Source of the DNA: Williamsia sp. CHRR-6
GTDB lineage: Bacteria > Actinomycetota > Actinomycetes > Mycobacteriales > Mycobacteriaceae
Direction: 5' to 3'
Assembly: GCF_018474015.1 (NCBI RefSeq)
Contig: NZ_JAHCSG010000001.1
Location: forward strand, 1,240,001 to 1,304,000
Length of the DNA: 64,000 bases
Shown: piece after piece, positions 15,743-23,891 of the stretch
Layout: the number at the start of each line of letters is the position of its first letter
Numbering within the stretch: the first letter of the stretch is position 1
Made by a program: the position numbers and the translations under genes
The notes under the pieces: generated by a model
Told to the model about the DNA's origin: nothing
The model's input: only the letters and a program-made list of their open reading frames with translations
Database searches by the model: none

Positions 15743-17580
15743 GCCGGATCAAGCTGTTGGGCAACAGTTCTCAACGACGCCACCGAACGCAGCTGCTGCT
15801 CCAACTCGGCGATGCGAGTGGTGCGCTGCGACCCGGCCACCGCAGCCGCCTCCTGCGCGGCCCGCAGCGACTCGCCCACCGACAGCGCGGTCTGCTCGGC
15901 CACCCCGGCGAAGTGATCACGCAGCGTGCGCTGGATGAACCGCAGCCGGTCACGCGACTCCTTGCCAACCTGAAAACTCACGTCGTCGGTGAACTTGGCG
16001 ATCGCCATCTTCGCCTTGGCGCGACGCTGCTCCACCCGGGCGGCGGTCTCTTCGCGATAGGCTTTGGTGCCCAACAACAATCCGGCACCCACCGAGATCG
16101 GGTTGATCAGGGCCATCCCGGCGAACGTGGTGATCAGCCCGAACATGAGCACGCCACCGTAGGAGCCGCGCATCCCGATCAACGCCTTCTGTCCCAGCCC
16201 CAGCCGACCTGACTCCAGGTCGGACAGCTCGGTGACCGGGTCGAAGACCCCGTCGATGTCGGCGATGTCGACCTCGGGCAACGAGATCTCGGCGTGATCG
16301 GCGAAATGATCGGCCACCCGCTGGGCCAACCACTCCGATTGCTGGTGGGCCCACACGAAGTTGTCGCCCACCACCACCGCGATCTGCTCGGCCAACCAGT
16401 CCGACAGTTGCGGCCAGTCCTTACCGGGATCGCCGTCGTCAACGGCCTTCTCGGCCTCGCGGGTGACCGCGCGCAACCGGTCACGCAGGTCGTGGTCGAT
16501 GTCGTTGGCCAGATCGGTGATGCCGTCGTTGAGGGTCTGCTGCCACAACGCACTCTGCTTCTGCAGGGCGCTGGCTGCGGTCTGCGCCTGCTGTAATCCG
16601 CCGACCGCAGCCGCAGCGGTATCTGGATCACGCAGTGCAGCAAGCTCACTGCCGAGTGTGAGCGCGAGATGTTCAGACACCGACCGCAGATCGACCGCGA
16701 CTGCAGCGCGCGTGGCCACATCGGCCCGCGCCACCACCCGCTCGCGTAGATGGTCGTACAGGGCGACGAAACCCGACTCCTCGTTGAGGGCGGCGTCGTC
16801 GAGACGTAAAGCGTGCGAACGTAACAGCGAGGAGATGGGTAGCAACTCCACGTCGATGCCTGCGCGCTGCAGGTGCGCCCGATCGGCCTGCACCACCGAC
16901 CGCCAGTGCGGGTACAGGTCGATCTTGGTGATCAGACAGGCCACCGTGGGGCACAGGGTGGTCACCTGCCGGAGGAAACCCAGCTCGGGTTCGGTGAACT
17001 CCTGGCTGGCATCGGACACCACAAACACCGCATCCGCGGACGGGATGAGCCCCAGAGTGCTTGCCGCATGCGGGTTCCCGTGACCCCCGACGCCGGGGGT
17101 GTCGACGACGACGAGGCCGTCGGCGAGCAGCGCGTTGGGCACCCCGATCTCCATCCGCACGATGTCGCGACCACCGGCCAACGGACTCGCCGGGGTGATG
17201 TCGTGGATCTGCTCGATGGGCACCGAGACCCGAGTGGGCTGCCCGCCGGGCTGATCGAGCACCAGATGCGCAGCGGCCTCCTGGGCATGAGCCACCAGGG
17301 TGGGCACCGCGGTGGTCTCGTCGTCGCCGACCGAACACACCTCGAGGTTGAGCAGCGAGTTCACGAACTGGCTCTTGCCCTGCTTGAGCTGACCGACCAC
17401 CACGATCCGCAGCCGCGGATCGGTGACGCGGGTGCGTGCCCCGTCGAGACGGTCGGCCAGATCGGGGCGGTGTACGCCCGAGGCGATCTGGCTCATCTGC
17501 GCCAGCAGGTCGGCCAGCTGATCCGACGGCGTGGCGGGCCTGCCGGGGACGTGATCGGGGTGAGTCGGGGTGGGCTGCAT
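15739..17580 (-). CDS. iniA: IniA-like dynamin-family GTPase
   Basis: 613 residues from the ATG at 17580 (M. tuberculosis IniA: 640). GTPase motifs are G1 GQLKQGKSQFVNSLLN near residue 65, switch Thr in DDETTAVPTL, G3 VDTPGVGG, and G4 TKID. A long helical stalk contains a hydrophobic paddle (GGVLMFGLITTFAGMALI, ~ 480-500) that would insert into the membrane. IniA is a membrane-fission dynamin induced by cell-wall damage. The frame extends 65 codons upstream, but that part overlaps a hairpin and lacks family similarity. It follows iniB after a 204-bp gap containing that hairpin, and overlaps iniC by 4 bp. Confidence 0.88.
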   Translation of the reverse strand: MQPTPTHPDHVPGRPATPSDQLADLLAQMSQIASGVHRPDLADRLDGARTRVTDPRLRIVVVGQLKQGKSQFVNSLLNLEVCSVGDDETTAVPTLVAHAQEAAAHLVLDQPGGQPTRVSVPIEQIHDITPASPLAGGRDIVRMEIGVPNALLADGLVVVDTPGVGGHGNPHAASTLGLIPSADAVFVVSDASQEFTEPELGFLRQVTTLCPTVACLITKIDLYPHWRSVVQADRAHLQRAGIDVELLPISSLLRSHALRLDDAALNEESGFVALYDHLRERVVARADVATRAAVAVDLRSVSEHLALTLGSELAALRDPDTAAAAVGGLQQAQTAASALQKQSALWQQTLNDGITDLANDIDHDLRDRLRAVTREAEKAVDDGDPGKDWPQLSDWLAEQIAVVVGDNFVWAHQQSEWLAQRVADHFADHAEISLPEVDIADIDGVFDPVTELSDLESGRLGLGQKALIGMRGSYGGVLMFGLITTFAGMALINPISVGAGLLLGTKAYREETAARVEQRRAKAKMAIAKFTDDVSFQVGKESRDRLRFIQRTLRDHFAGVAEQTALSVGESLRAAQEAAAVAGSQRTTRIAELEQQLRSVASLRTVAQQLDPA

Positions 17581-17668
17581 GGGGTGTCGGCGACCTCGCG
17601 TGTCGGTGTGTGTCGAGACGACTCTCGGTGGGGCAAACGTGTCCGGTGTGAACCCCGCGAACCGCATC

Positions 17669-17701
17669 GGCCCCGTACGCCATCGATCAGCGTACGGGGC
17701 C
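17669..17701. terminator. Strong hairpin in the iniB-iniA gap (attenuator candidate)
   Basis: GGCCCCGTACGC, nine-base loop, GCGTACGGGGCC: a perfect 12-bp stem 84 bp after iniB and 89 bp before iniA. There is no U-tract. It could partly stop transcription after iniB and so set a high iniB to iniAC ratio, or stabilise the processed iniB mRNA end. Confidence 0.6.
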
Positions 17702-17784
17702 GACGCTGTCAGATCTGGCACGCCTCGGCAGTTCGGGGCAACCGAGTGGTCCAGCTGACAAGCCTTGCGGTTCACACCACCGGG

Positions 17785-20700
17785 TCAGGGCACCAGGCCG
17801 TGCCCGGTGTCGGTGGTGTGGTGGGTGGTCACGCCGGCATCGGTGTGACCCGGCGCCGAGGCGTCAGGCCCGGTCAACCCACCGGTCAGACCGCTGGTCA
17901 GCCCGCCGGTGAGACCACCGAGCGCAGAGTGCGCATCGGCGCCGAAGGTGCTGTTGGCGTCGAGCCCCGACCACCCGGTGTGGGGGGTCGGCTGCCCGGT
18001 GTCGGCGGTCGGGGTGGATGCGGTCGGGGTGGATGCCGCCGGGGTGGATGCCGCCGGGGTGGATGCCGCCGGGACGGCAACACCGCCGGGCAGGGCCGCG
18101 TCGATGCCCGACCCCAGACCCAGACCGGTCTGCACCACGCTGTCGACCTGCCCCGATCCGACCTGTCCCGATCCGATCAGGGGGCCCGACCCGGTGGCAC
18201 CAGCGGCGAGGGGAGCGCCGATGGTGCCACCGAGGGCGGTACCGGAGGTCAGCGTGGGGTCCAACGCTCCGGCGGCAGGGGCAGAGATCGAGGGGGAGAG
18301 TCCCAGCCCGGTGGTCAGTCCGGCACCCAGCGACGACGCTGTGGCACCCGAGAGCGGAGCAGCGAGCGTGGCCGCGGCCCCGGTGGTGGCAGCCGTGGTG
18401 ACGGCGGGCGCGGCCAGCGCCCCGGTGAGGGCGGTGCCCAACGATCCGGCCAGTCCGCTGTCGAGGTTCAGCGCAGTGCCCAGCCCGCCGCCGAGTGCGG
18501 TGCCGAGATCGGCGCCACCGGCCAGCGAACCGACAAGCGAGGAGCCCAGACCACCCTGCGCAGCCGACCCGAGGACGGTGCCCAGCGAGGCACCCACCCC
18601 GGCCGCCGCGGTGCCACCGGCACCCAGCGCGCTCGACAGTGCGGTCTGCAGGCCGGCGCCGGCCGATGCACCCGCCGACCCGGCCAGCGCGGAGTCCAGG
18701 GAAGCGGCCAGCTGACCGACCCCGGCGGCGTTGAGGGCGGCCGGATCATCGGCGGTCAGACCCAACCCGGTGGCCAGCGACGTGGCCAGCGAGGTGCCGA
18801 TGGACACGTTCGGGTCGATCACCGCAGAGGCACCCAACGCTGACCCGAGTGCGGCACCGAGGCCCGCGCCGACGGATCCGCCGGCTCCCAGCGCTGCGCC
18901 AAGGGTGCTCGACAGGCCCGCGGTCAGCGAGCCGTCCAGCGCCGATCCCAGCCCTGCACCCGCTGAGCCACCGAGGGCGGTGCCCAACACACCGGTGAGC
19001 GAAGTACCCAGCGACACAGCCGGATCGAGTCCCACAGCGCCACCGAGGGCGGTGGACAGCGCAGTCTGCAGACCGGTGCCGCCGGCCACCAGACCGGCGA
19101 CCTGGGCGCCCAGGCTGCCGTCCAGCGCGGTGCCCAGCACGGTGCCCAGCGAGGCGCCGAGACCGGCCCCCACGGTGCCGCCCGCACCGAGCGCCGTCGA
19201 CAGCGCGGTGGACAGGTCGGTGGTGCCGGCCACCACAGAGCCCAGGGTGGCCCCGGCGACACCGCCGCCGGCCAGCACCGCATCCAGCGATGCGCCCAGC
19301 GCGGTGACGCCGATCCCGTTGACGCCGATTCCGTTGACGCCCAAAGCGGTTGCGAGCTGGGTGGCCAGCCCACCGCCCAGGCTCAGCGCCGGATCCAGGG
19401 CAACCGAACCGCCCAGACCGGCCGCCCCGGTGAGCAGGGTGCCCAAGGTGGCACCCAGCTGCGCGCCCAGGGCGCCGCCGGCGCCCAGGGTGCTACCCAG
19501 CGCACCGGACAGCCCGCCGGCCAGACCACCCGAGAGCGCAGTGGTCAGGGTGGTCACAGACAGGCCACCGGCCTGCAGTGCCGCCGCCAGCGACGACCCG
19601 AGATCAGCGGCCCCGGAGAGCCCCAGCGACCCGCCCAGCACGGTCGACAACGCAGTGTTCAGCCCGACCCCGCCGGCGAGCAGTCCGTTGAGTTGTGTGC
19701 CCAGTGCCCCGGTCAGTCCGGTACCCAGTGCCGCACCCAGGGTTGCTCCGAGGGTGGCGGCCAGCGGGCCACCGGCGCTCAGCGCACCCGACAGCAGCCC
19801 TCCGAGGTCGGCGTTGCCCGCCAGCAGCGTCGACACGTCGGCGCCGAGCAGCGTGTTCAGTGCCGCGCCGAGCGGTCCGACCGCGAGCGTGCTGCCCAGA
19901 CCCAACGCCGGATCGACCGACAGCGCCCCGCCGAGGGCCGCACCGAGGCTGCCCGCGACCGTGCCGCCGGCACCGAGCGCGGCGCCCAGCGCGGTGGACA
20001 GCTGCGCCGACAGGCCGGTCCCCAGCAGCGCCGAGAGGTTGGCACCGGCCACGCCACCGGCGCCGAGAGCCGCCGACAGTGCACCGCCGAGGGACCCGAC
20101 ACCACCGAGTCCGAGAGCACCCCCGAGTCCGAGCGCCCCGCCCAGGACCGTCGACAGGGCCGAGCCCAGTCCGACACCCCCGGCGAGCAGACCGGACAGC
20201 TGCGCACCCAGCACCCCACCGGCGCCGACCGTGGTGCCCAGCGCCCCGCCGAGTACGCCACCGAGGGCGACACCGAGGTTGGCCGCGATCGGGCCACCGG
20301 CGGCCAGTGCACCGTTGAGGGTGGTGCCCAGCGCCAGTCCGAGGTTGCCGCCGCCGGCCAGCACGGCAGCGAGGTCAAGGCCACCGCCTGCGGTGAGTGC
20401 GGCATCGAGCGCGGCGCCCAGGGCTGCGGTCACACCGCCACCCAGACCCAGCGCACCGGTCAGCGCACCGGCCAGGCCCGCGCCCAAGCCGGCGGCAGCC
20501 GAGAGATCAAGCAGGCCGGTCACATCGGTGACCGCACCCAGTGTCGCGCCCAGCGCGGTACCGAGGTCGGCGCCCAGCACGCCACCAGCCCCCAGCGTGG
20601 TGCCCAGGGCACCGGCCAGTGTGGTGCTCAGAGTGCCGCTCAGTCCGGCCAGCACGGTCGGGTTCAGCACCCCGGCCACCGCGCCGCCCAGTCCACCGGT

Positions 20701-21834
20701 CACACCCAGCGCACCGGTCAACGCCGACCCGAGCTGTCCGACGACACCAGCACCCAGACCCAGTCCAAGCGCACCACCGAGCACACTCGACAGCGCGGTA
20801 CCCACACCCAGACCGCCGGACAGGGCCGCAGCCAGATCACCGGCCAACGCGCCCGATGCACCGACCGTCGCGCCCAGCGCAGCGCCCAGGGCGGCACCGA
20901 CGTTGCCCGACAGGGCACCACCGGCACTCAGCGCCGTCGACAGGGCACCACCGATGCCGACGGCCGAGGTGACCGTCCCGACAAGTGCTGGGGTAGCGGC
21001 GAGTGCGGCGTTGATGGTTCCCGCCAGCTGCGCGCCCAGACCTGCGCTCAACCCCAGCCCACCGGTGAACAACGATGCGATGGCCGCACCCACGTTGAGG
21101 GCACCACCGAGACCCAGGGCCCCGGCGATCGCACTGTTGAGTGCGGCGGCCGCGTTGACCGCAGCCCCCAGGGATGCACCGAGTGCAGCCGCAACGCTGC
21201 CGCCGACGTTGAGCGCGCCGGCCAGCGAGGCCGCCAACACCGCCGAGAGCTGCGCGCCCAATGCCAGATCACCCAGCGCGACGGCGCCGGGGGCGAGAGC
21301 GCCCACGTTGAGGCCACCCAGACCGAGGTTGACCAGGTTGCTGAGGTTCACCGCGGGAAAACCGATCGCGCCGAGATCGATGCCGCCGAGGTTGATGTTG
21401 CCCAGCGACAGGTTGCCGAAGTTGATGCCGCCCAGGTTGATGTTGCCCAGGGCGATCGGGCCCAGACCGCCGAACGCCAGACCGCCCAGGGCGATGTTGA
21501 CCCCGCCGGCTGACACCCCGCCGACGTTGACGCCCACACCACCGGCGGCCACGCCACCGACGTTGACGCCCACACCGCCGAGTGCACCGCCACCGACTCC
21601 GACGACAGTCGCCGCCGGGGTGGGGTTGCCCAGCAACGACACCAACTTCGACGACGCCGGGAACAGTCCCGACTCGGCGACCATCGGTGCCGCGGCGGCG
21701 ATGTCGGCGCCACACAGGTTCGACAGGCCGGCCGCGTCGAGGGCCGCCTGCGGGTCGCGTAGGTAGGCGGCAGCAGCTTTGTCATCGCGCAGCAACCGGA
21801 GGATGAAGTCGAGGATCGCATTCGTGGTGGGCAT
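17785..21834 (-). CDS. iniB: Giant IniB-domain Gly/Ala/Leu-repeat protein
   Basis: 1349 residues, nearly three times M. tuberculosis IniB (479). The N-terminal IniB domain (~1-70) includes ILDFILRLLRDDKAAAAYL and Cys in LSNLCGADIA. Asn/Gly repeats follow (GNINLGGINFGNLSLG, ~ 115-165), then about 1000 residues of LGxxLGAALGA-type repeats, and a Pro-Ala-Ser-Thr tail with repeated PAAST before a final His/Thr-rich end. There is no signal peptide or TM helix. Strong AAGGAG ribosome site. IniB is highly induced by cell-wall synthesis inhibitors; its role is unknown. It is first in the iniBAC operon and divergent from an Hsp70-like gene and a regulator. Confidence 0.9.
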   Translation of the reverse strand: MPTTNAILDFILRLLRDDKAAAAYLRDPQAALDAAGLSNLCGADIAAAAPMVAESGLFPASSKLVSLLGNPTPAATVVGVGGGALGGVGVNVGGVAAGGVGVNVGGVSAGGVNIALGGLAFGGLGPIALGNINLGGINFGNLSLGNINLGGIDLGAIGFPAVNLSNLVNLGLGGLNVGALAPGAVALGDLALGAQLSAVLAASLAGALNVGGSVAAALGASLGAAVNAAAALNSAIAGALGLGGALNVGAAIASLFTGGLGLSAGLGAQLAGTINAALAATPALVGTVTSAVGIGGALSTALSAGGALSGNVGAALGAALGATVGASGALAGDLAAALSGGLGVGTALSSVLGGALGLGLGAGVVGQLGSALTGALGVTGGLGGAVAGVLNPTVLAGLSGTLSTTLAGALGTTLGAGGVLGADLGTALGATLGAVTDVTGLLDLSAAAGLGAGLAGALTGALGLGGGVTAALGAALDAALTAGGGLDLAAVLAGGGNLGLALGTTLNGALAAGGPIAANLGVALGGVLGGALGTTVGAGGVLGAQLSGLLAGGVGLGSALSTVLGGALGLGGALGLGGVGSLGGALSAALGAGGVAGANLSALLGTGLSAQLSTALGAALGAGGTVAGSLGAALGGALSVDPALGLGSTLAVGPLGAALNTLLGADVSTLLAGNADLGGLLSGALSAGGPLAATLGATLGAALGTGLTGALGTQLNGLLAGGVGLNTALSTVLGGSLGLSGAADLGSSLAAALQAGGLSVTTLTTALSGGLAGGLSGALGSTLGAGGALGAQLGATLGTLLTGAAGLGGSVALDPALSLGGGLATQLATALGVNGIGVNGIGVTALGASLDAVLAGGGVAGATLGSVVAGTTDLSTALSTALGAGGTVGAGLGASLGTVLGTALDGSLGAQVAGLVAGGTGLQTALSTALGGAVGLDPAVSLGTSLTGVLGTALGGSAGAGLGSALDGSLTAGLSSTLGAALGAGGSVGAGLGAALGSALGASAVIDPNVSIGTSLATSLATGLGLTADDPAALNAAGVGQLAASLDSALAGSAGASAGAGLQTALSSALGAGGTAAAGVGASLGTVLGSAAQGGLGSSLVGSLAGGADLGTALGGGLGTALNLDSGLAGSLGTALTGALAAPAVTTAATTGAAATLAAPLSGATASSLGAGLTTGLGLSPSISAPAAGALDPTLTSGTALGGTIGAPLAAGATGSGPLIGSGQVGSGQVDSVVQTGLGLGSGIDAALPGGVAVPAASTPAASTPAASTPTASTPTADTGQPTPHTGWSGLDANSTFGADAHSALGGLTGGLTSGLTGGLTGPDASAPGHTDAGVTTHHTTDTGHGLVP

Positions 21835-22167
21835 CGGAACTCCTTAGGGACCGTGGGGCAGGTCGTGCAGACCGCGAGCGACCGGGGGAGCAGCCGAACG
21901 GATCCGTTGGCACAAACGCTAGGTTTCGCCGCGCCCCGGGCCAACGGGGTCGATCCCCCTCCCATCCCCCTGCCCGCTCCCCCACCGCCGAACGCGCCCC
22001 GTTAGGGGGTTAGGGGATCTGCCCTCTGCTCGCCGAGCGCACGTAACGCGCGATGTCGGAAATACGACATGGCGAAGGAACATGTACGCACGCATGCAGG
22101 GGGTATGCGTTGACACCGCAGGCGGGGGGCCGCGCTGTCGCTCACCACTACGTAGGAGTCGACGACC
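21835..22167. other. Divergent iniB / hsp70-like regulatory region
   Basis: 333 bp without a gene. It holds the candidate iniB promoter, C-rich runs (21952-21984), an inverted repeat ATGTCG-GAAATA-CGACAT at about 22053-22070, and a second one CGCATG-CAGGGGG-TATGCG at 22091-22109 that touches a TTGACA (22110-22115) pointing towards the Hsp70-like gene. The repeats are good candidates for binding sites of the LuxR-type regulator encoded at 23892. No -10 with clear consensus was found for the rightward promoter. Confidence 0.45.
21916..21944 (-). promoter_or_regulatory. Candidate iniB promoter
   Basis: Minus strand: TTGGCC (21939-21944), 17-base spacer, TAGCGT (21916-21921). This would give a leader of about 75 nt with a good ribosome site before iniB. 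Assigned by pattern only. Confidence 0.35.
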
Positions 22168-23883
22168 ATGGCCGCTGGACTCGGGCTCAAGATCGGTGCT
22201 GCCACCTCGGTGGCGGTGTCGAGCACGCCGTCGCACACGTTCGACGCCGTGGTGCGCGACACCGCTGACGTCGTCGCCGCACAGCTGGCCACGCGCAGCG
22301 GCTCGGCCACCTCGGCCTCGACCTCTCTGGTCGGCTTCACCCAGCGCGTCGGTGACCCGGTGGGTCTCATCGACGCAGGAGGTCATTCACACCAGGCCGC
22401 CGAGGTGTACGCCCGTGCGCTGACGATGCTGGAGACCGAACTCGGCGGTGACGCTGTGGTGGTAGCCGTTCCCAACACCTGGCAGCCCTACGCCATCGAT
22501 GCCCTGCGGGCCGCGGCGAACAAGGCCGGTCTCGTCGACATCACCATCGTGCCCGAGGCGATCGCGACCATCGCTGCGGCCTACGCCACCCGCGACGACC
22601 TGATCGCCGCCACCGACTCCCCGGCGGCCGGCCGCGACGACATCGTGGTCGTCTACGACCTCGGCGCCACCGCTGTGGACATCTCGGTGGTGGCCACCGG
22701 CGCCGAGTCGGCGATCATCGGTCGCCCGCTGCACGTCGAGGACATCAGCGGCGCCGGATTCGATCAGCAGATCCTGGCCCACGTGCTGGAATCAGTCGGC
22801 GCGGTCGATGTCATCGACCCGTTCGACCCGACCACGGTCAGCGCGTTGTCGCAGGTACGTGCCCGCTGCGCGAGCGCAAAGGAGAACCTCTCGACCGACA
22901 CCGAGACCACCGTCGTGGTGTCGCTGCCGGGCCTGCGCACCGAGACCCGGCTGGTACGAGCCGAACTCGAGGACCTGCTGCGTGAGCAGGTGACGGCGTC
23001 GGTGGCCATGGTCAGTGAAGCTGTTGCCGCAGCGGGTCATTCGATGCAGGATGTGACCGCGGTGGTGGCCGCAGGCGGCGGCGCCTCGGTGCCGTTGGTC
23101 AGCGAACTGCTCTCGGCCACGCTGCGGGTACCGGTGATCGTCGACGCCGACCCGGTGACCACCTCGGCGTTCGGCGCAGCCCTGTTGGCCGACGAGATCG
23201 CCGGCGCTGCAGCCGCTGTGGATACGATCCCGGTCACCGGTGTGGAGGGTACCCAGCGACCCAGCACCAGCCGAGCCATCGCACCGGCCCCCCGGTCGAC
23301 ACTTGCCACGGCCACGCCCGCGATGGGAAAGGCAAAGCGGCTCACACTCATCGGCGGTATCGCTGCGGGCCTGGCGGTGCTCACCGCCGGTGGCCTGTCG
23401 GTGGGGACGGCCTTGACCGAGAAGTCCGGTCCCACCACCACCACCGAGCCGGCCGCAGAACCCACCGCGTCCACCCCGTCGACGGCCCCGCGCACCACCG
23501 CGGCACCGGCGAGCACCGCAGCCGGGCAGGGCGCCGCGGCGAGCACGAGCGCACCGGTGGCCACCCCCGCCCCTGCGCCCGCCGCCGCCTCCCCCCGACC
23601 CGGCGCCGCCTCGGTGCCCACGTCGGTCCGCAACACCATCCCGCCCAGGTCGTCGGGCACCTCACCGGGATCCGGTGACAACGGCAACTCGGGCGGAACC
23701 GATTCTGGTGGAGGCGATTCCGGCGGTAACGTCCCCACAGTTCCGGACGCACCTGCCGTGCCCACCCTGCCGCGACCCACCTTGCCGGCGCTGCCCGGGT
23801 TGGCCGAGATCCCAGGACAGATCGGTCAGGGCATCAGCGGGCTGCTCACCGGGACCGGAACGGGTACCGGGACCGGGAACTGA
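22168..23883 (+). CDS. Membrane-tethered Hsp70-fold protein
   Basis: 571 residues. The Hsp70 ATPase-like domain (~1-355) shows phosphate-2 VVVYDLGATAVDISVV near residue 170, AGFDQQIL, a connect/hinge AKENLSTDTET, and adenosine motif VVAAGGGASVPLVSELL. The peptide-binding domain is absent. One TM helix follows (LTLIGGIAAGLAVLTAGGLS, ~393-412), then an external Thr/Pro/Ala/Ser/Gly-rich tail. A GTAGGAG ribosome site precedes the ATG. The regulator gene begins 8 bp after it, so they form an operon divergent from iniB. The layout suggests it senses or transmits envelope stress, as an inference. Confidence 0.8.
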   Translation: MAAGLGLKIGAATSVAVSSTPSHTFDAVVRDTADVVAAQLATRSGSATSASTSLVGFTQRVGDPVGLIDAGGHSHQAAEVYARALTMLETELGGDAVVVAVPNTWQPYAIDALRAAANKAGLVDITIVPEAIATIAAAYATRDDLIAATDSPAAGRDDIVVVYDLGATAVDISVVATGAESAIIGRPLHVEDISGAGFDQQILAHVLESVGAVDVIDPFDPTTVSALSQVRARCASAKENLSTDTETTVVVSLPGLRTETRLVRAELEDLLREQVTASVAMVSEAVAAAGHSMQDVTAVVAAGGGASVPLVSELLSATLRVPVIVDADPVTTSAFGAALLADEIAGAAAAVDTIPVTGVEGTQRPSTSRAIAPAPRSTLATATPAMGKAKRLTLIGGIAAGLAVLTAGGLSVGTALTEKSGPTTTTEPAAEPTASTPSTAPRTTAAPASTAAGQGAAASTSAPVATPAPAPAAASPRPGAASVPTSVRNTIPPRSSGTSPGSGDNGNSGGTDSGGGDSGGNVPTVPDAPAVPTLPRPTLPALPGLAEIPGQIGQGISGLLTGTGTGTGTGN

Positions 23884-23891
23884 CGCATCCG

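Noticed and set aside
15739-17775. Longer iniA start at 17775
   Set aside because: The extra 65 codons cross the iniB-iniA hairpin and do not resemble the IniA N-terminus.
18731-21766. 1011-codon open frame on the plus strand opposite iniB
   Set aside because: It mirrors the Gly/Ala-rich repeats of iniB; product is Pro/Ser/Ala low complexity without domain or ribosome site. GC-rich repeats keep the opposite strand open.
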